Of a stretch of 5,323 nt of DNA, positions 1-5,323 are shown one piece after another; positions within the stretch are counted from its first letter, which is position 1; every line of letters begins with the position of its first letter. Made by a program: the position numbers and the translations under genes. Below the pieces are notes generated by a model, which worked only from the letters and a program-made list of their open reading frames with translations, did not search any database and was not told the DNA's origin. Source of the DNA: JAUSEW01 sp964414015 (GTDB taxonomy: Bacteria; Patescibacteriota; Microgenomatia; Levybacterales; UBA12049); the NCBI GenBank assembly GCA_964414015.1, contig CAYPUE010000046.1, positions 1 through 5,323 of the forward strand, read 5' to 3'.

Positions 1-1615
1 CCTTGATCTTCTGTAAAGCAACTTTGTAGCCGTAAGTTTCTAATCTCCGTTTTGCATTTCTTAAGCTAACCTTGCTAAAAAACGGGATTTCCAAATCTTT
101 GTCGGACGAGCTTATTATAGCAAAAATTACTTCATAATCCGAGGCAGTGGGTCTGTTTGCGACATTATCAAATTTGTGTGAGTCAGATAATTTTTCATTC
201 ACTTTCTGCCTAAAATCTTTGTCTGCTATAAAAAGCTCGCCTGATACAACCCCTTGTGAAAATAAATGGCTCAAAACGGATGAACCGCCATAGTGCTTAA
301 CATGGATTAGTTTCTTATCTTTTGTCAGAAGGTCACAAAATTCAATTTTGCTATAACCTCCTCCGTGGCTGATATTTTTTCTATCCATGCAGCAAAATTG
401 ATTGTCGTTTTGAGCAATTTTTTCGTTATAATCATTCTCATTTTTGTGCTGATACGCAGGTAAAACAAAAGATGATGTTTGATTTCTAAGTTCTTGGTAG
501 TCGGTATCTACTTGTTTAGAAAAATCTTTTTCTATCTCATACCATTTCCCATTGCTTAACAAATATGTTTTCTCATTATTATCGTCATTCGTTTCGCAAT
601 ACAAACAATTATATGCTGACCACTGGTGTTTAATCTGATCATTTTGTGCGCAGAAACAAAATATCTTTTTTCTTTTCAAAATTTCCACCGATAGATTATT
701 TTTATCGTCCTCTGATAATGAATCAAGAAAGTCGGGCAGTCGTATATCATCCTGTCTTGATGTATCTCTCGCACTATTTTTATAAGAAAAACCTGAAACA
801 TCAGCCCAATCTACAAGCTCTGGCACAGCCATCCATGTTTTTTCAACTTGGTTATTTTTGATATTTTCAATTAGTTTGCCATTCAACTTTTCGGTTAAAG
901 CGGGGTCTTTCACTTCAGCAATTTGGTCAATCCACCCAAAATCTTTTTTATAATCATTGCTCAAATACTTTTGATGACAGCTTTCCAAAAATTCTTTTAT
1001 TCCAGCTAAAACAACTTTTACGGAAACGCTTAAGGCGTCTTTGCCTGTAATGCTTTTTCCAAAAGTTTCGTCTTTAGATTTTCCGGTAATTGATTGGATT
1101 AAATCCTGCTCAATATCAATTCCAAAATCAGCAGCTATGCCCTCACGGCTTAGCTGTTCGCTGGTATCCTTTGGTATGGACGACATATTCTTCTTGTCTA
1201 TACGCCGTAAATTATTTGCGTCAACGGCATTTAATGTCGTTTTTAAGCCAAAGCGTTCTTCCCATACGCCATGATTAAGCAAGTTCCACCCATAACCGAA
1301 TGGAATAGCAAAAATTTTGCTTTGGTGTTCAATTAACAAAACCGCCTTTGAGCTTGCGTTAAATAATTTTAACTTTCGGTTCTCGTCCTGCGTGTTTTGT
1401 TCTTTATTGTTTTCAAAACTGGAACCGAAAAAATCTTTAATCCATGAGGGCTCAAATAGATGTGAGTCGCCAAAGTACAAAGTCCCAATTGTTTCTGTGC
1501 CGTCTTTTATTTCCTCTTTTGTAAGTTTATCGAAATTTTTAAGAATACTTCCATGATCGGAGTATGAATCTTTAATCAGATATATCGATAATTTATTTGT
1601 TGGTAAATCGTCCAT
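1..1615 (-). CDS. DUF6119 / TIGR04141 family protein, partial (3' end cut by the window edge)
   Basis: I read 538 uninterrupted codons on the minus strand from the ATG at 1615-1613 to the left edge. The protein matches, from memory, the sporadically distributed TIGR04141 (DUF6119) family, whose biochemical function I do not know. Family-like segments in order are: NKLSIYLIK near residue 7; GTLYFGD at 44-50; FGYGWNLL at 106-113; RFGLKTTLNAVD at 121-132; a region around 160-270 ending in a DFGWID block; GKWYEIEKDF near 355; and a conserved C-terminal block from DRKNI (411) through IEFCDLL (424-430), LIHVKHYGGSS (436-446) and SHLFSQGVVSGELF (449-462). The last residues seen (FFSKVSLRNAKRRLETYGYK) resemble the usual family end, so probably only a few codons are missing. 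The start lies 7 bases after the nuclease stop, so it is probably cotranscribed. No signal peptide or membrane segment is visible, so it should be cytoplasmic. Family assignment is fairly sure; a role in defence is inference from position. Confidence 0.85.
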   Translation of the reverse strand, partial: MDDLPTNKLSIYLIKDSYSDHGSILKNFDKLTKEEIKDGTETIGTLYFGDSHLFEPSWIKDFFGSSFENNKEQNTQDENRKLKLFNASSKAVLLIEHQSKIFAIPFGYGWNLLNHGVWEERFGLKTTLNAVDANNLRRIDKKNMSSIPKDTSEQLSREGIAADFGIDIEQDLIQSITGKSKDETFGKSITGKDALSVSVKVVLAGIKEFLESCHQKYLSNDYKKDFGWIDQIAEVKDPALTEKLNGKLIENIKNNQVEKTWMAVPELVDWADVSGFSYKNSARDTSRQDDIRLPDFLDSLSEDDKNNLSVEILKRKKIFCFCAQNDQIKHQWSAYNCLYCETNDDNNEKTYLLSNGKWYEIEKDFSKQVDTDYQELRNQTSSFVLPAYQHKNENDYNEKIAQNDNQFCCMDRKNISHGGGYSKIEFCDLLTKDKKLIHVKHYGGSSVLSHLFSQGVVSGELFIADKDFRQKVNEKLSDSHKFDNVANRPTASDYEVIFAIISSSDKDLEIPFFSKVSLRNAKRRLETYGYKVALQKIK

Positions 1616-1622
1616 AATTTGC

Positions 1623-2126
1623 TTATAAGTTCCCCAAAGGTGGAATTATACTGTCGTTTTCAATTGCGTTTCTAGTTGGATTCCATTTTGCAACTCGCGC
1701 AAATTTATTTTTATCAAATTCTAGAATATCCAATCGGTTAAAATGGACGAGCAATTGACTTAATGGCCTTGCCAAACCTTGCGGAGAAATCAAATAGGCA
1801 AATTCCGGTCTTAAAATTTTGCAATATCCGAGCAACTGCGAAAGGTTAATCAAACTTAAGGCGGTATCTTTAACCTCAACAAAAACTAATTTACATTTAT
1901 CGTTCTCAAGAATTACACCTAACAAATCAACCCTGATCTTATATGTGGCGTATTCGGGAAAAAACTTTGTGTAATTATTGCGTTGAATAAAATCGCTCAA
2001 ATCAACAGCATGAACATCATAAGTTTTAATCGTTGCCTTGGGGTGTTTATTCTCTAAATATGTCTGCAACCATTTCAACATACTTGGATAAAGTGCGATT
2101 TCTTGTTTTGATTCGTAGTTATTCAT
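1623..2126 (-). CDS. Small PD-(D/E)XK nuclease, probable restriction endonuclease catalytic subunit
   Basis: This 167-aa protein shows the core of the PD-(D/E)XK nuclease fold. There is an N-terminal helix with E9. A strand carries D67 (YKIRVDLLG, 62-70). A loop leads to a strand with E84-V-K86 (KLVFVEVKD, 79-87), and a helix with Q97 follows (LSQLLGY, 95-101). D67, E84 and K86 would bind the metal and activate water for phosphodiester hydrolysis. Next comes a strand like those of restriction enzymes (EFAYLISPQG, 108-117) and a C-terminal region of about 50 residues without recognised motifs. It is close to a bare catalytic core, with no obvious separate DNA-recognition domain. The ATG sits inside the last codons of the upstream LAGLIDADG gene (8-base overlap), implying translational coupling and perhaps equimolar synthesis of two subunits. 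I infer it is the cleavage subunit of the R-M system. Alternatives are a nicking or repair-type nuclease of the same fold. Fold call is good; specific role is less sure. Confidence 0.8.
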   Translation of the reverse strand: MNNYESKQEIALYPSMLKWLQTYLENKHPKATIKTYDVHAVDLSDFIQRNNYTKFFPEYATYKIRVDLLGVILENDKCKLVFVEVKDTALSLINLSQLLGYCKILRPEFAYLISPQGLARPLSQLLVHFNRLDILEFDKNKFARVAKWNPTRNAIENDSIIPPLGNL

Positions 2127-3039
2127 AAGCTTTAATTTTGTCCGTTTCTTCTAAAATTGACAGGAGTTCGGAGTAATGATTAAAATGTTTCCCTCGCAAA
2201 AAGTCCGGCAATTTTTCAGAATTTTCCTCTGGGTTTTGGGCTTTTTCTCTAATTCTAAATTCTTTTTCTCCTGCGTTATCACCAAGTCCCGCCTTATTCA
2301 TTTTTGCTAAGTCGGTTAATACTTCTTGCTTATGTTTTAAGTAGGAACCAATAGGTAAGAATTGATTAGCAAAAATCTTTACTTGGTGTTCTTTGGCCCA
2401 AAATCCAGCCGATTTTTTGAAATTCGGATCTCTGAAATTTGGATGTCCAAAATCTATACTTTCAACAAAAATGCCCACCTTTCCAAACAATTTATATAAA
2501 TCTAAAGTCAAAAACCAATTCCGATGATCTACTTCAAGATAAATTCTCTGTTGATCCTCTTTGCCAAACTGTGAATTCGAAGCTCGCACATATCCTGTTA
2601 CATCAAAATACCCTCGCAAAAATTCCTTTTGTTTTTCTTTGTCTGATTGAAAAATTGCCTTTGGTATTCTGAAAGAGTGATAATCGCTAAAATCACCATT
2701 CAACAGGTAAGCCAATAATTGCCATGTCAAATCAGTATTTCGCCAAATTACTACGAGGCTAACGCCTCTATTGTCTTCATCATTGAATTTACTAACATCT
2801 AGCCCAAGCCTTTTTAATCGCTCGACTATTCTGTCCAAGCTGTTAGATAGGTAAATTTGAGTGTCAAACTTCTTGCTCGCGTCAATCGGACTTACTGCCT
2901 CTAAGTTCTTAAACGGAAAATCGATAACAAGTTTATTTAATTCCGTTGATTTAATAATTGTTCCTCTCCCAACAATCAAGCCGAGAAAGTAGGCGACATC
3001 TTCGCTCAAGAATGATGATAGTTTATTTGTTATGTCCAT
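2119..3039 (-). CDS. LAGLIDADG-scaffold protein with both catalytic acids replaced, probable DNA-recognition subunit
   Basis: This 306-aa protein has two LAGLIDADG-type helices, as in single-chain (two-repeat) homing endonucleases. Motif 1 is FLGLIVGRG at 18-26, preceded by AY and followed by TII. Motif 2 is LRGYFDVTG at 141-149, preceded by the family-typical RIPKAIF (124-130) and followed by YVR. In active enzymes the eighth motif position is an Asp or Glu that holds the metal; here it is R25 and T148, so the scaffold should bind DNA without cutting it. The region after motif 2 (IYLEVDHRNWFLTLDLYKLF, 167-186) fits the beta-alpha part of the second repeat. A charged tail (about 250-280) precedes a short helical end. 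The gene overlaps the methyltransferase by 17 bases and the nuclease by 8. I infer it gives sequence specificity to the nuclease, comparable in logic to heterodimeric restriction enzymes such as BtsI or BsrDI, though not homologous as far as I know. The other option is a decayed homing endonuclease. Confidence 0.78.
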   Translation of the reverse strand: MDITNKLSSFLSEDVAYFLGLIVGRGTIIKSTELNKLVIDFPFKNLEAVSPIDASKKFDTQIYLSNSLDRIVERLKRLGLDVSKFNDEDNRGVSLVVIWRNTDLTWQLLAYLLNGDFSDYHSFRIPKAIFQSDKEKQKEFLRGYFDVTGYVRASNSQFGKEDQQRIYLEVDHRNWFLTLDLYKLFGKVGIFVESIDFGHPNFRDPNFKKSAGFWAKEHQVKIFANQFLPIGSYLKHKQEVLTDLAKMNKAGLGDNAGEKEFRIREKAQNPEENSEKLPDFLRGKHFNHYSELLSILEETDKIKAYE

Positions 3040-4876
3040 ATTTTTTGAAAATTAAAATGTATTCATGCACCTTATTGACTATGAATTTATAAGGATAGCC
3101 TAACGGCTTGCAATTATTATATTCCTTTTGTCTGTCCCATATCAGCAAATCTTCAAAGGTAAGTCCAATTTCTTCCATCATTCGTGCAACATCGCTATGA
3201 AAAGGGTAAAATTTACTGCCTTTGCGAATGTCCATTACAACCATTACACAATAACCATTTTCGCGAATAGTTTTTGCAACTTCTGTCATAATCACTTTTA
3301 ACTCCGCAATAAAATTGTTATAGGATTCTATATTTCCTATGTCTTTGATTTTATTAGTGTAATTTCTGCCAACTTTCAGATCGGCACTTCTTCTCGCGTT
3401 CAAAATATCCCAATATGGAGGTGAAGTTAAACATAAATCTATGCTGTTTGGCTCAATATATTTAGTAATTTCTCTTGCGTCTTTTACAAAATATTTAATT
3501 TTCCCGCTATCTTTATAGGGTAAATAGTGATTATTTATTCTGCTGAAAAATAGTTTTTGAAATTCATCGCTAATATCAACACCATAAACATTCATTCCCT
3601 TTTTCAGTCCAGCAATCAAAGTGCTACCGCTTCCTGCAAAACAATCCAAAATATTTTTCCCTGATCCGTTTGTTAATACATCAATTATTCTTTCAGAAAG
3701 CTGAAGTGGAAAAATAGCAGGGTGTTTTAGCTTTATTTCTTCTTGATTTTTGGTGATGTCTCGCCAAATACTAAAAGAGTTCTGAAGCCAAGTCCCGCCG
3801 TCAAGTTTATTAGCTCGTTTAGTGGCAAGATTTGTTTCTACAAAATAAAGCCGTTCCTCTGTGTTTTGAGGGTCATCTTCCTTTTGGTTTATGCTTTTAT
3901 ATCTCTTATGGGTTTTTTTGAATAATTGAACTTTGCCTTTTTTGCTAAATATCTTCTTTATCTCACTATCTGCTATAACTCCCTCGTTGTTATAGCTAAG
4001 CAAAATATATTTTGCATTTACATTAGTAATCAAGTCATCGAGAGCTTTGTCGGCTCGTCCCTTGTAGCAGTATTCTGAAAGTTGGTGGTCATAATTTATC
4101 ATTCCAGTTTTTCCACTTGCTATCGGTTTTTTTGTCCCAAACCAGCCTTCGGCGATCAATTCTAAAATAAAATAATTCGCCGCATATTGCCGGCTATTAT
4201 AAGGCGGGTCTAAATATAAAATATCAATATTTTTAATTTCTCGTATTAATTGATTTGCGTCTTTCTTAAATGCTTTATTTTTTCTCTTACTTGGTATGAT
4301 TTCTGGCGAAGTTAAGATTAGGGGCTTAACTGCTCTTTGATCCCAAATTTTTAGGTATGCGCTATAAGTCCCCGCAACATTAGAAACAAGATTGACCGCT
4401 TCAAGCACCGCAGTAATCAAATAATAATATTCAAGTTCGCTTATAACAGATAAATTTTTCCATTCCTCAATCTTTTCTCTTATTGCGTCAATCTTCTGTC
4501 CATTCTCATTTGAAAAATACTTCCTTTGTCCTTTTCCATTTGGGCAATAATTTTCAAAAATGAAACCTTTCTTTGGTGAAAGATTATTTAGATAGCCAAT
4601 CACATAGTTTTTGTCTATCTGTCCGACTTCAAGATGTTTTTTTAATTTCAGAAACTTCGGTTCTTCGTTGAGTTCAATATAGGTTTTCGCCAACGCATAA
4701 GAAAATTCTAAAAAATCATTTGCGATAACCGTATATCCCTTTTTTTTGAAATGTTGAGCTACAATAGTTGTTCCTGCAAAGAGATCAACAAACTTAGCAC
4801 CGTGGTTTAATTCGGTTTTTTTAACTCCGATTTCAATAAGGTCTAATAATTTTTCTTTTCCGCCGTAATAACGCAT
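3023..4876 (-). CDS. Two-domain DNA methyltransferase: N-terminal D12 adenine methylase fused to N6/N4-type methylase
   Basis: The 617-aa protein transfers methyl groups from S-adenosylmethionine to DNA bases and should protect host DNA. Residues 1 to about 350 form a D12-class N6-adenine methylase: YYGGK at 3-7, AdoMet-binding FVDLFAGTT at 29-37, ANDF at 52-55, catalytic DPPY at 223-226 and LLSYNNEG at 292-299. Residues about 380-617 form a PF01555-like N6-adenine/N4-cytosine methylase: HPAIFPLQLSERII at 385-398 (motif X), LDCFAGSGST at 410-419 (motif I), GVD at 432-434, catalytic TSPPYWD at 484-490, and near the end VMDIRKGSKFYPFHSD, PLGYPYKF and VHEYILIFKK. Motif X precedes motif I, and SPPY follows it. 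Both active sites look intact. Two-domain methylases, such as FokI's, often modify the two strands of an asymmetric site; that is my inference here. The ATG lies 4 bases after the regulator stop. The start is supported by YYGGK beginning at residue 3, the usual N-terminus of D12 enzymes. Confidence 0.93.
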   Translation of the reverse strand: MRYYGGKEKLLDLIEIGVKKTELNHGAKFVDLFAGTTIVAQHFKKKGYTVIANDFLEFSYALAKTYIELNEEPKFLKLKKHLEVGQIDKNYVIGYLNNLSPKKGFIFENYCPNGKGQRKYFSNENGQKIDAIREKIEEWKNLSVISELEYYYLITAVLEAVNLVSNVAGTYSAYLKIWDQRAVKPLILTSPEIIPSKRKNKAFKKDANQLIREIKNIDILYLDPPYNSRQYAANYFILELIAEGWFGTKKPIASGKTGMINYDHQLSEYCYKGRADKALDDLITNVNAKYILLSYNNEGVIADSEIKKIFSKKGKVQLFKKTHKRYKSINQKEDDPQNTEERLYFVETNLATKRANKLDGGTWLQNSFSIWRDITKNQEEIKLKHPAIFPLQLSERIIDVLTNGSGKNILDCFAGSGSTLIAGLKKGMNVYGVDISDEFQKLFFSRINNHYLPYKDSGKIKYFVKDAREITKYIEPNSIDLCLTSPPYWDILNARRSADLKVGRNYTNKIKDIGNIESYNNFIAELKVIMTEVAKTIRENGYCVMVVMDIRKGSKFYPFHSDVARMMEEIGLTFEDLLIWDRQKEYNNCKPLGYPYKFIVNKVHEYILIFKKYGHNK

Positions 4877-4880
4877 ATTT

Positions 4881-5093
4881 TTATTTTATTAAATCCTCAA
4901 TAGGCGTGTTTAATGCCCTAGCGATCTTCTTCAGGGTTTCAATGGTTGGGTTGCCCTGTTTTCCCGCTTCAATGTTAATAAGCGTATTATTAGAAACATC
5001 AGCAAGACGAGCCAGTTTTTCTTGCGATAAGCCCGCTTTTTCTCGCAATTTCTTTACGGTTTTCGCTATGTTGTTTTTACTTGACTCTGCCAT
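4881..5093 (-). CDS. XRE-family helix-turn-helix transcriptional regulator, candidate R-M controller
   Basis: This 70-aa protein is a single Cro/C1-type helix-turn-helix domain with little else. Helix 1 is around IAKTVKKLREKAG (9-21), the scaffold helix SQEKLARLA at 23-31, and the recognition helix SNNTLINIE at 34-42. NPTIETLKKIARALNTPIED (48-67) closes the five-helix bundle. Size, fold and place (first gene, 4 bases before the methyltransferase) match the small controller (C) proteins of R-M systems, which are DNA-binding dimers that time nuclease expression. Most C-dependent systems place C directly before the nuclease gene; here it precedes the methyltransferase, so it could instead be an autorepressor of the whole operon. 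Its likely target is the large inverted repeat around the promoter. It carries no toxin-antitoxin partner features. There is no convincing Shine-Dalgarno sequence; the predicted leader is about 26 bases. Fold certain, regulatory sense unknown. Confidence 0.9.
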   Translation of the reverse strand: MAESSKNNIAKTVKKLREKAGLSQEKLARLADVSNNTLINIEAGKQGNPTIETLKKIARALNTPIEDLIK

Positions 5094-5102
5094 AATTTAT
5101 TA

Positions 5103-5165
5103 GTAATATTAAATTGTGGTATACTTATTATATGAACCTCATCACTTCCCACAATCTAATATTAC
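5103..5165. repeat. Inverted repeat bracketing the promoter, candidate operator
   Basis: The plus-strand left arm GTAATATTAAATTGTGG (5103-5119) pairs with the right arm CCACAATCTAATATTAC (5149-5165) at 16 of 17 positions, with a 29-base spacer. Each arm contains the palindrome TAATATTA (5104-5111 and 5157-5164); their centres are 53 bases apart, about five helical turns. The right arm covers the -35 box, the left arm the transcription start and leader, and the -10 box lies between. The transcript would hold only one arm, so this is more likely a protein-binding DNA element than an RNA hairpin. A regulator bound at both arms could repress by looping or occlusion. The repeat is seen directly; the operator role is inferred. 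Confidence 0.6.
5127..5154 (-). promoter_or_regulatory. Sigma70-like promoter of the R-M operon
   Basis: On the minus strand a perfect -10 box TATAAT (5132-5127) follows a weak -35 box TTGTGG (5154-5149) with a 16-base spacer. The expected start of transcription is near 5120, leaving a leader of about 26 bases before the regulator ATG at 5093. No other good promoter is seen between the five genes, so it probably drives all of them. The -35 box lies inside one arm of the inverted repeat at 5103-5165. Confidence 0.5.
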
Positions 5166-5323
5166 CAAAATATTTGTTAATGGTAAAGCAAAAAGGGAGT
5201 AAAGAATCAAAAGCACGCGCATGGGAGGGTGGGGCAAGTGCTTTTACTGCTATATTATCATTCTTTTCGATCCCGCCGTCCGTCCGCCGAAAAGTTTTGG
5301 GGGCAAAGCCCAAGCAGGCGGGC
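5132..5323 (+). CDS. Open frame running off the right edge, doubtful gene
   Basis: A plus-strand frame from ATG 5132 stays open for 64 codons to the window end; an internal ATG at 5180 is another possible start. The predicted peptide (MNLITSHNLILPKYLLMVKQ and onward, ending near KVLGAKPKQAG) resembles no family I know. There is no Shine-Dalgarno sequence, the frame begins inside the operator region of the opposite strand, and it passes through the G+C-rich repeat-like stretch, where stops are rare by chance. A minus-strand frame of 61 codons (5313-5128) covers the same bases, another sign of chance openness. Listed only because a divergent gene cannot be excluded without sequence to the right. 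Confidence 0.12.
   Translation, partial: MNLITSHNLILPKYLLMVKQKGSKESKARAWEGGASAFTAILSFFSIPPSVRRKVLGAKPKQAG
5209..5245. repeat. Short inverted repeat with 21-base loop
   Basis: AAAAGCAC (5209-5216) and GTGCTTTT (5238-5245) are exact inverse complements separated by a G-rich 21-base loop. The symmetric A-run/T-run layout resembles a bidirectional terminator, but the stem has only four G:C or C:G pairs' worth of inner strength and the loop is long, so terminator activity is doubtful. It lies upstream of the operon promoter and could insulate it from a gene to the right. Confidence 0.3.
5215..5323. other. G+C-rich intergenic stretch at the right edge
   Basis: In contrast to the A+T-rich operon, this stretch holds G/C-rich blocks (5215-5241 and 5271-5323). 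They include CCCGCC (5272-5277) with inverse GGCGGG (5317-5322), GTCCGTCC (5278-5285), and a small hairpin GGGC-AAA-GCCC (5301-5311). No convincing gene or RNA is seen. It may be an intergenic repeat of the host genome or the junction between host and an acquired cassette. The composition change is visible; the interpretation is inference. Confidence 0.35.

Noticed and set aside
646..1556. Several plus-strand frames of 62-79 codons
   Set aside because: They are opposite the continuous DUF6119 reading frame, which carries family-wide similarity; they show no domain and no start signals.
2119..3039. Active homing endonuclease or intein inserted in the R-M operon
   Set aside because: Both catalytic acids are replaced, the gene is free-standing with normal start and stop overlaps, and neither neighbour is interrupted by it.
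2439..3925. Plus-strand frames at 2439-2672 and 3743-3925
   Set aside because: Antisense shadows of the LAGLIDADG and methyltransferase genes, with no recognisable protein features.
4881..5093. Antitoxin of a toxin-antitoxin pair
   Set aside because: The neighbouring gene is a methyltransferase and no small toxin-like gene is adjacent on either side within the window.
5114..5141. Divergent promoter on the plus strand using the mirrored TTGTGG at 5114-5119
   Set aside because: The bases at the matching -10 distance (ACCTCA, 5136-5141) do not resemble TATAAT, and the plus-strand frame beyond has no support as a gene.
5103..5165. Invertible promoter (phase-variation switch) flanked by inverted repeats
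   Set aside because: The -10 box does lie between inverted arms, but the 29-base spacer is far shorter than known invertible promoter segments and no recombinase gene is in the window. An operator is the simpler reading.
5128..5313. Minus-strand 61-codon frame upstream of the regulator
   Set aside because: It runs through the G+C-rich stretch, covers the operon promoter, resembles no known family, and overlaps another open frame on the plus strand. Probably chance.
1..5323. CRISPR array, tRNA, rRNA, or insertion sequence ends
   Set aside because: No regularly spaced repeats, cloverleaf or rRNA-like sequence, transposase motifs or terminal inverted repeats with duplications were seen by eye.

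Overview
The window is almost filled by one five-gene operon on the minus strand, read from right to left. It looks like a compact restriction-modification (R-M) cassette with one extra gene of unknown function. The genes in transcription order are: a 70-aa XRE-type helix-turn-helix regulator (5093-4881); a 617-aa DNA methyltransferase with two complete and different catalytic domains (4876-3023); a 306-aa protein built on the LAGLIDADG homing-endonuclease scaffold in which both catalytic acids are replaced (3039-2119); a 167-aa PD-(D/E)XK nuclease (2126-1623); and a protein of at least 538 aa of the DUF6119/TIGR04141 family (1615 to the left edge, missing only its last residues). Gaps and overlaps of +4, -17, -8 and +7 bases indicate a single, translationally coupled transcript.

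Upstream of the regulator (5094-5323) lies a sigma70-like promoter (TTGTGG, 16 bases, TATAAT on the minus strand). It is bracketed by an almost perfect inverted repeat of 17 bases per arm (16 of 17 pairs), a good candidate operator for the regulator. Further right the composition changes to a G+C-rich stretch with short inverted repeats and no convincing gene, probably the edge of the cassette or an intergenic repeat.

My model (inference) has four parts. The regulator controls the cassette. The methyltransferase protects both strands of a probably asymmetric site. The catalytically dead LAGLIDADG protein supplies sequence recognition to the small nuclease, giving a two-subunit restriction enzyme. 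The DUF6119 protein adds a further, possibly defensive, activity. The pairing of a dead homing-endonuclease scaffold with a minimal PD-(D/E)XK subunit is the most interesting point.

Organism: the sequence is A+T-rich, the standard bacterial code gives intact proteins, all visible stops are TAA, and none of the five starts has a good Shine-Dalgarno sequence. This fits an A+T-rich bacterium with weak use of Shine-Dalgarno signals. Patescibacteria/CPR is my guess, but the sequence does not prove it, and R-M cassettes move between lineages.
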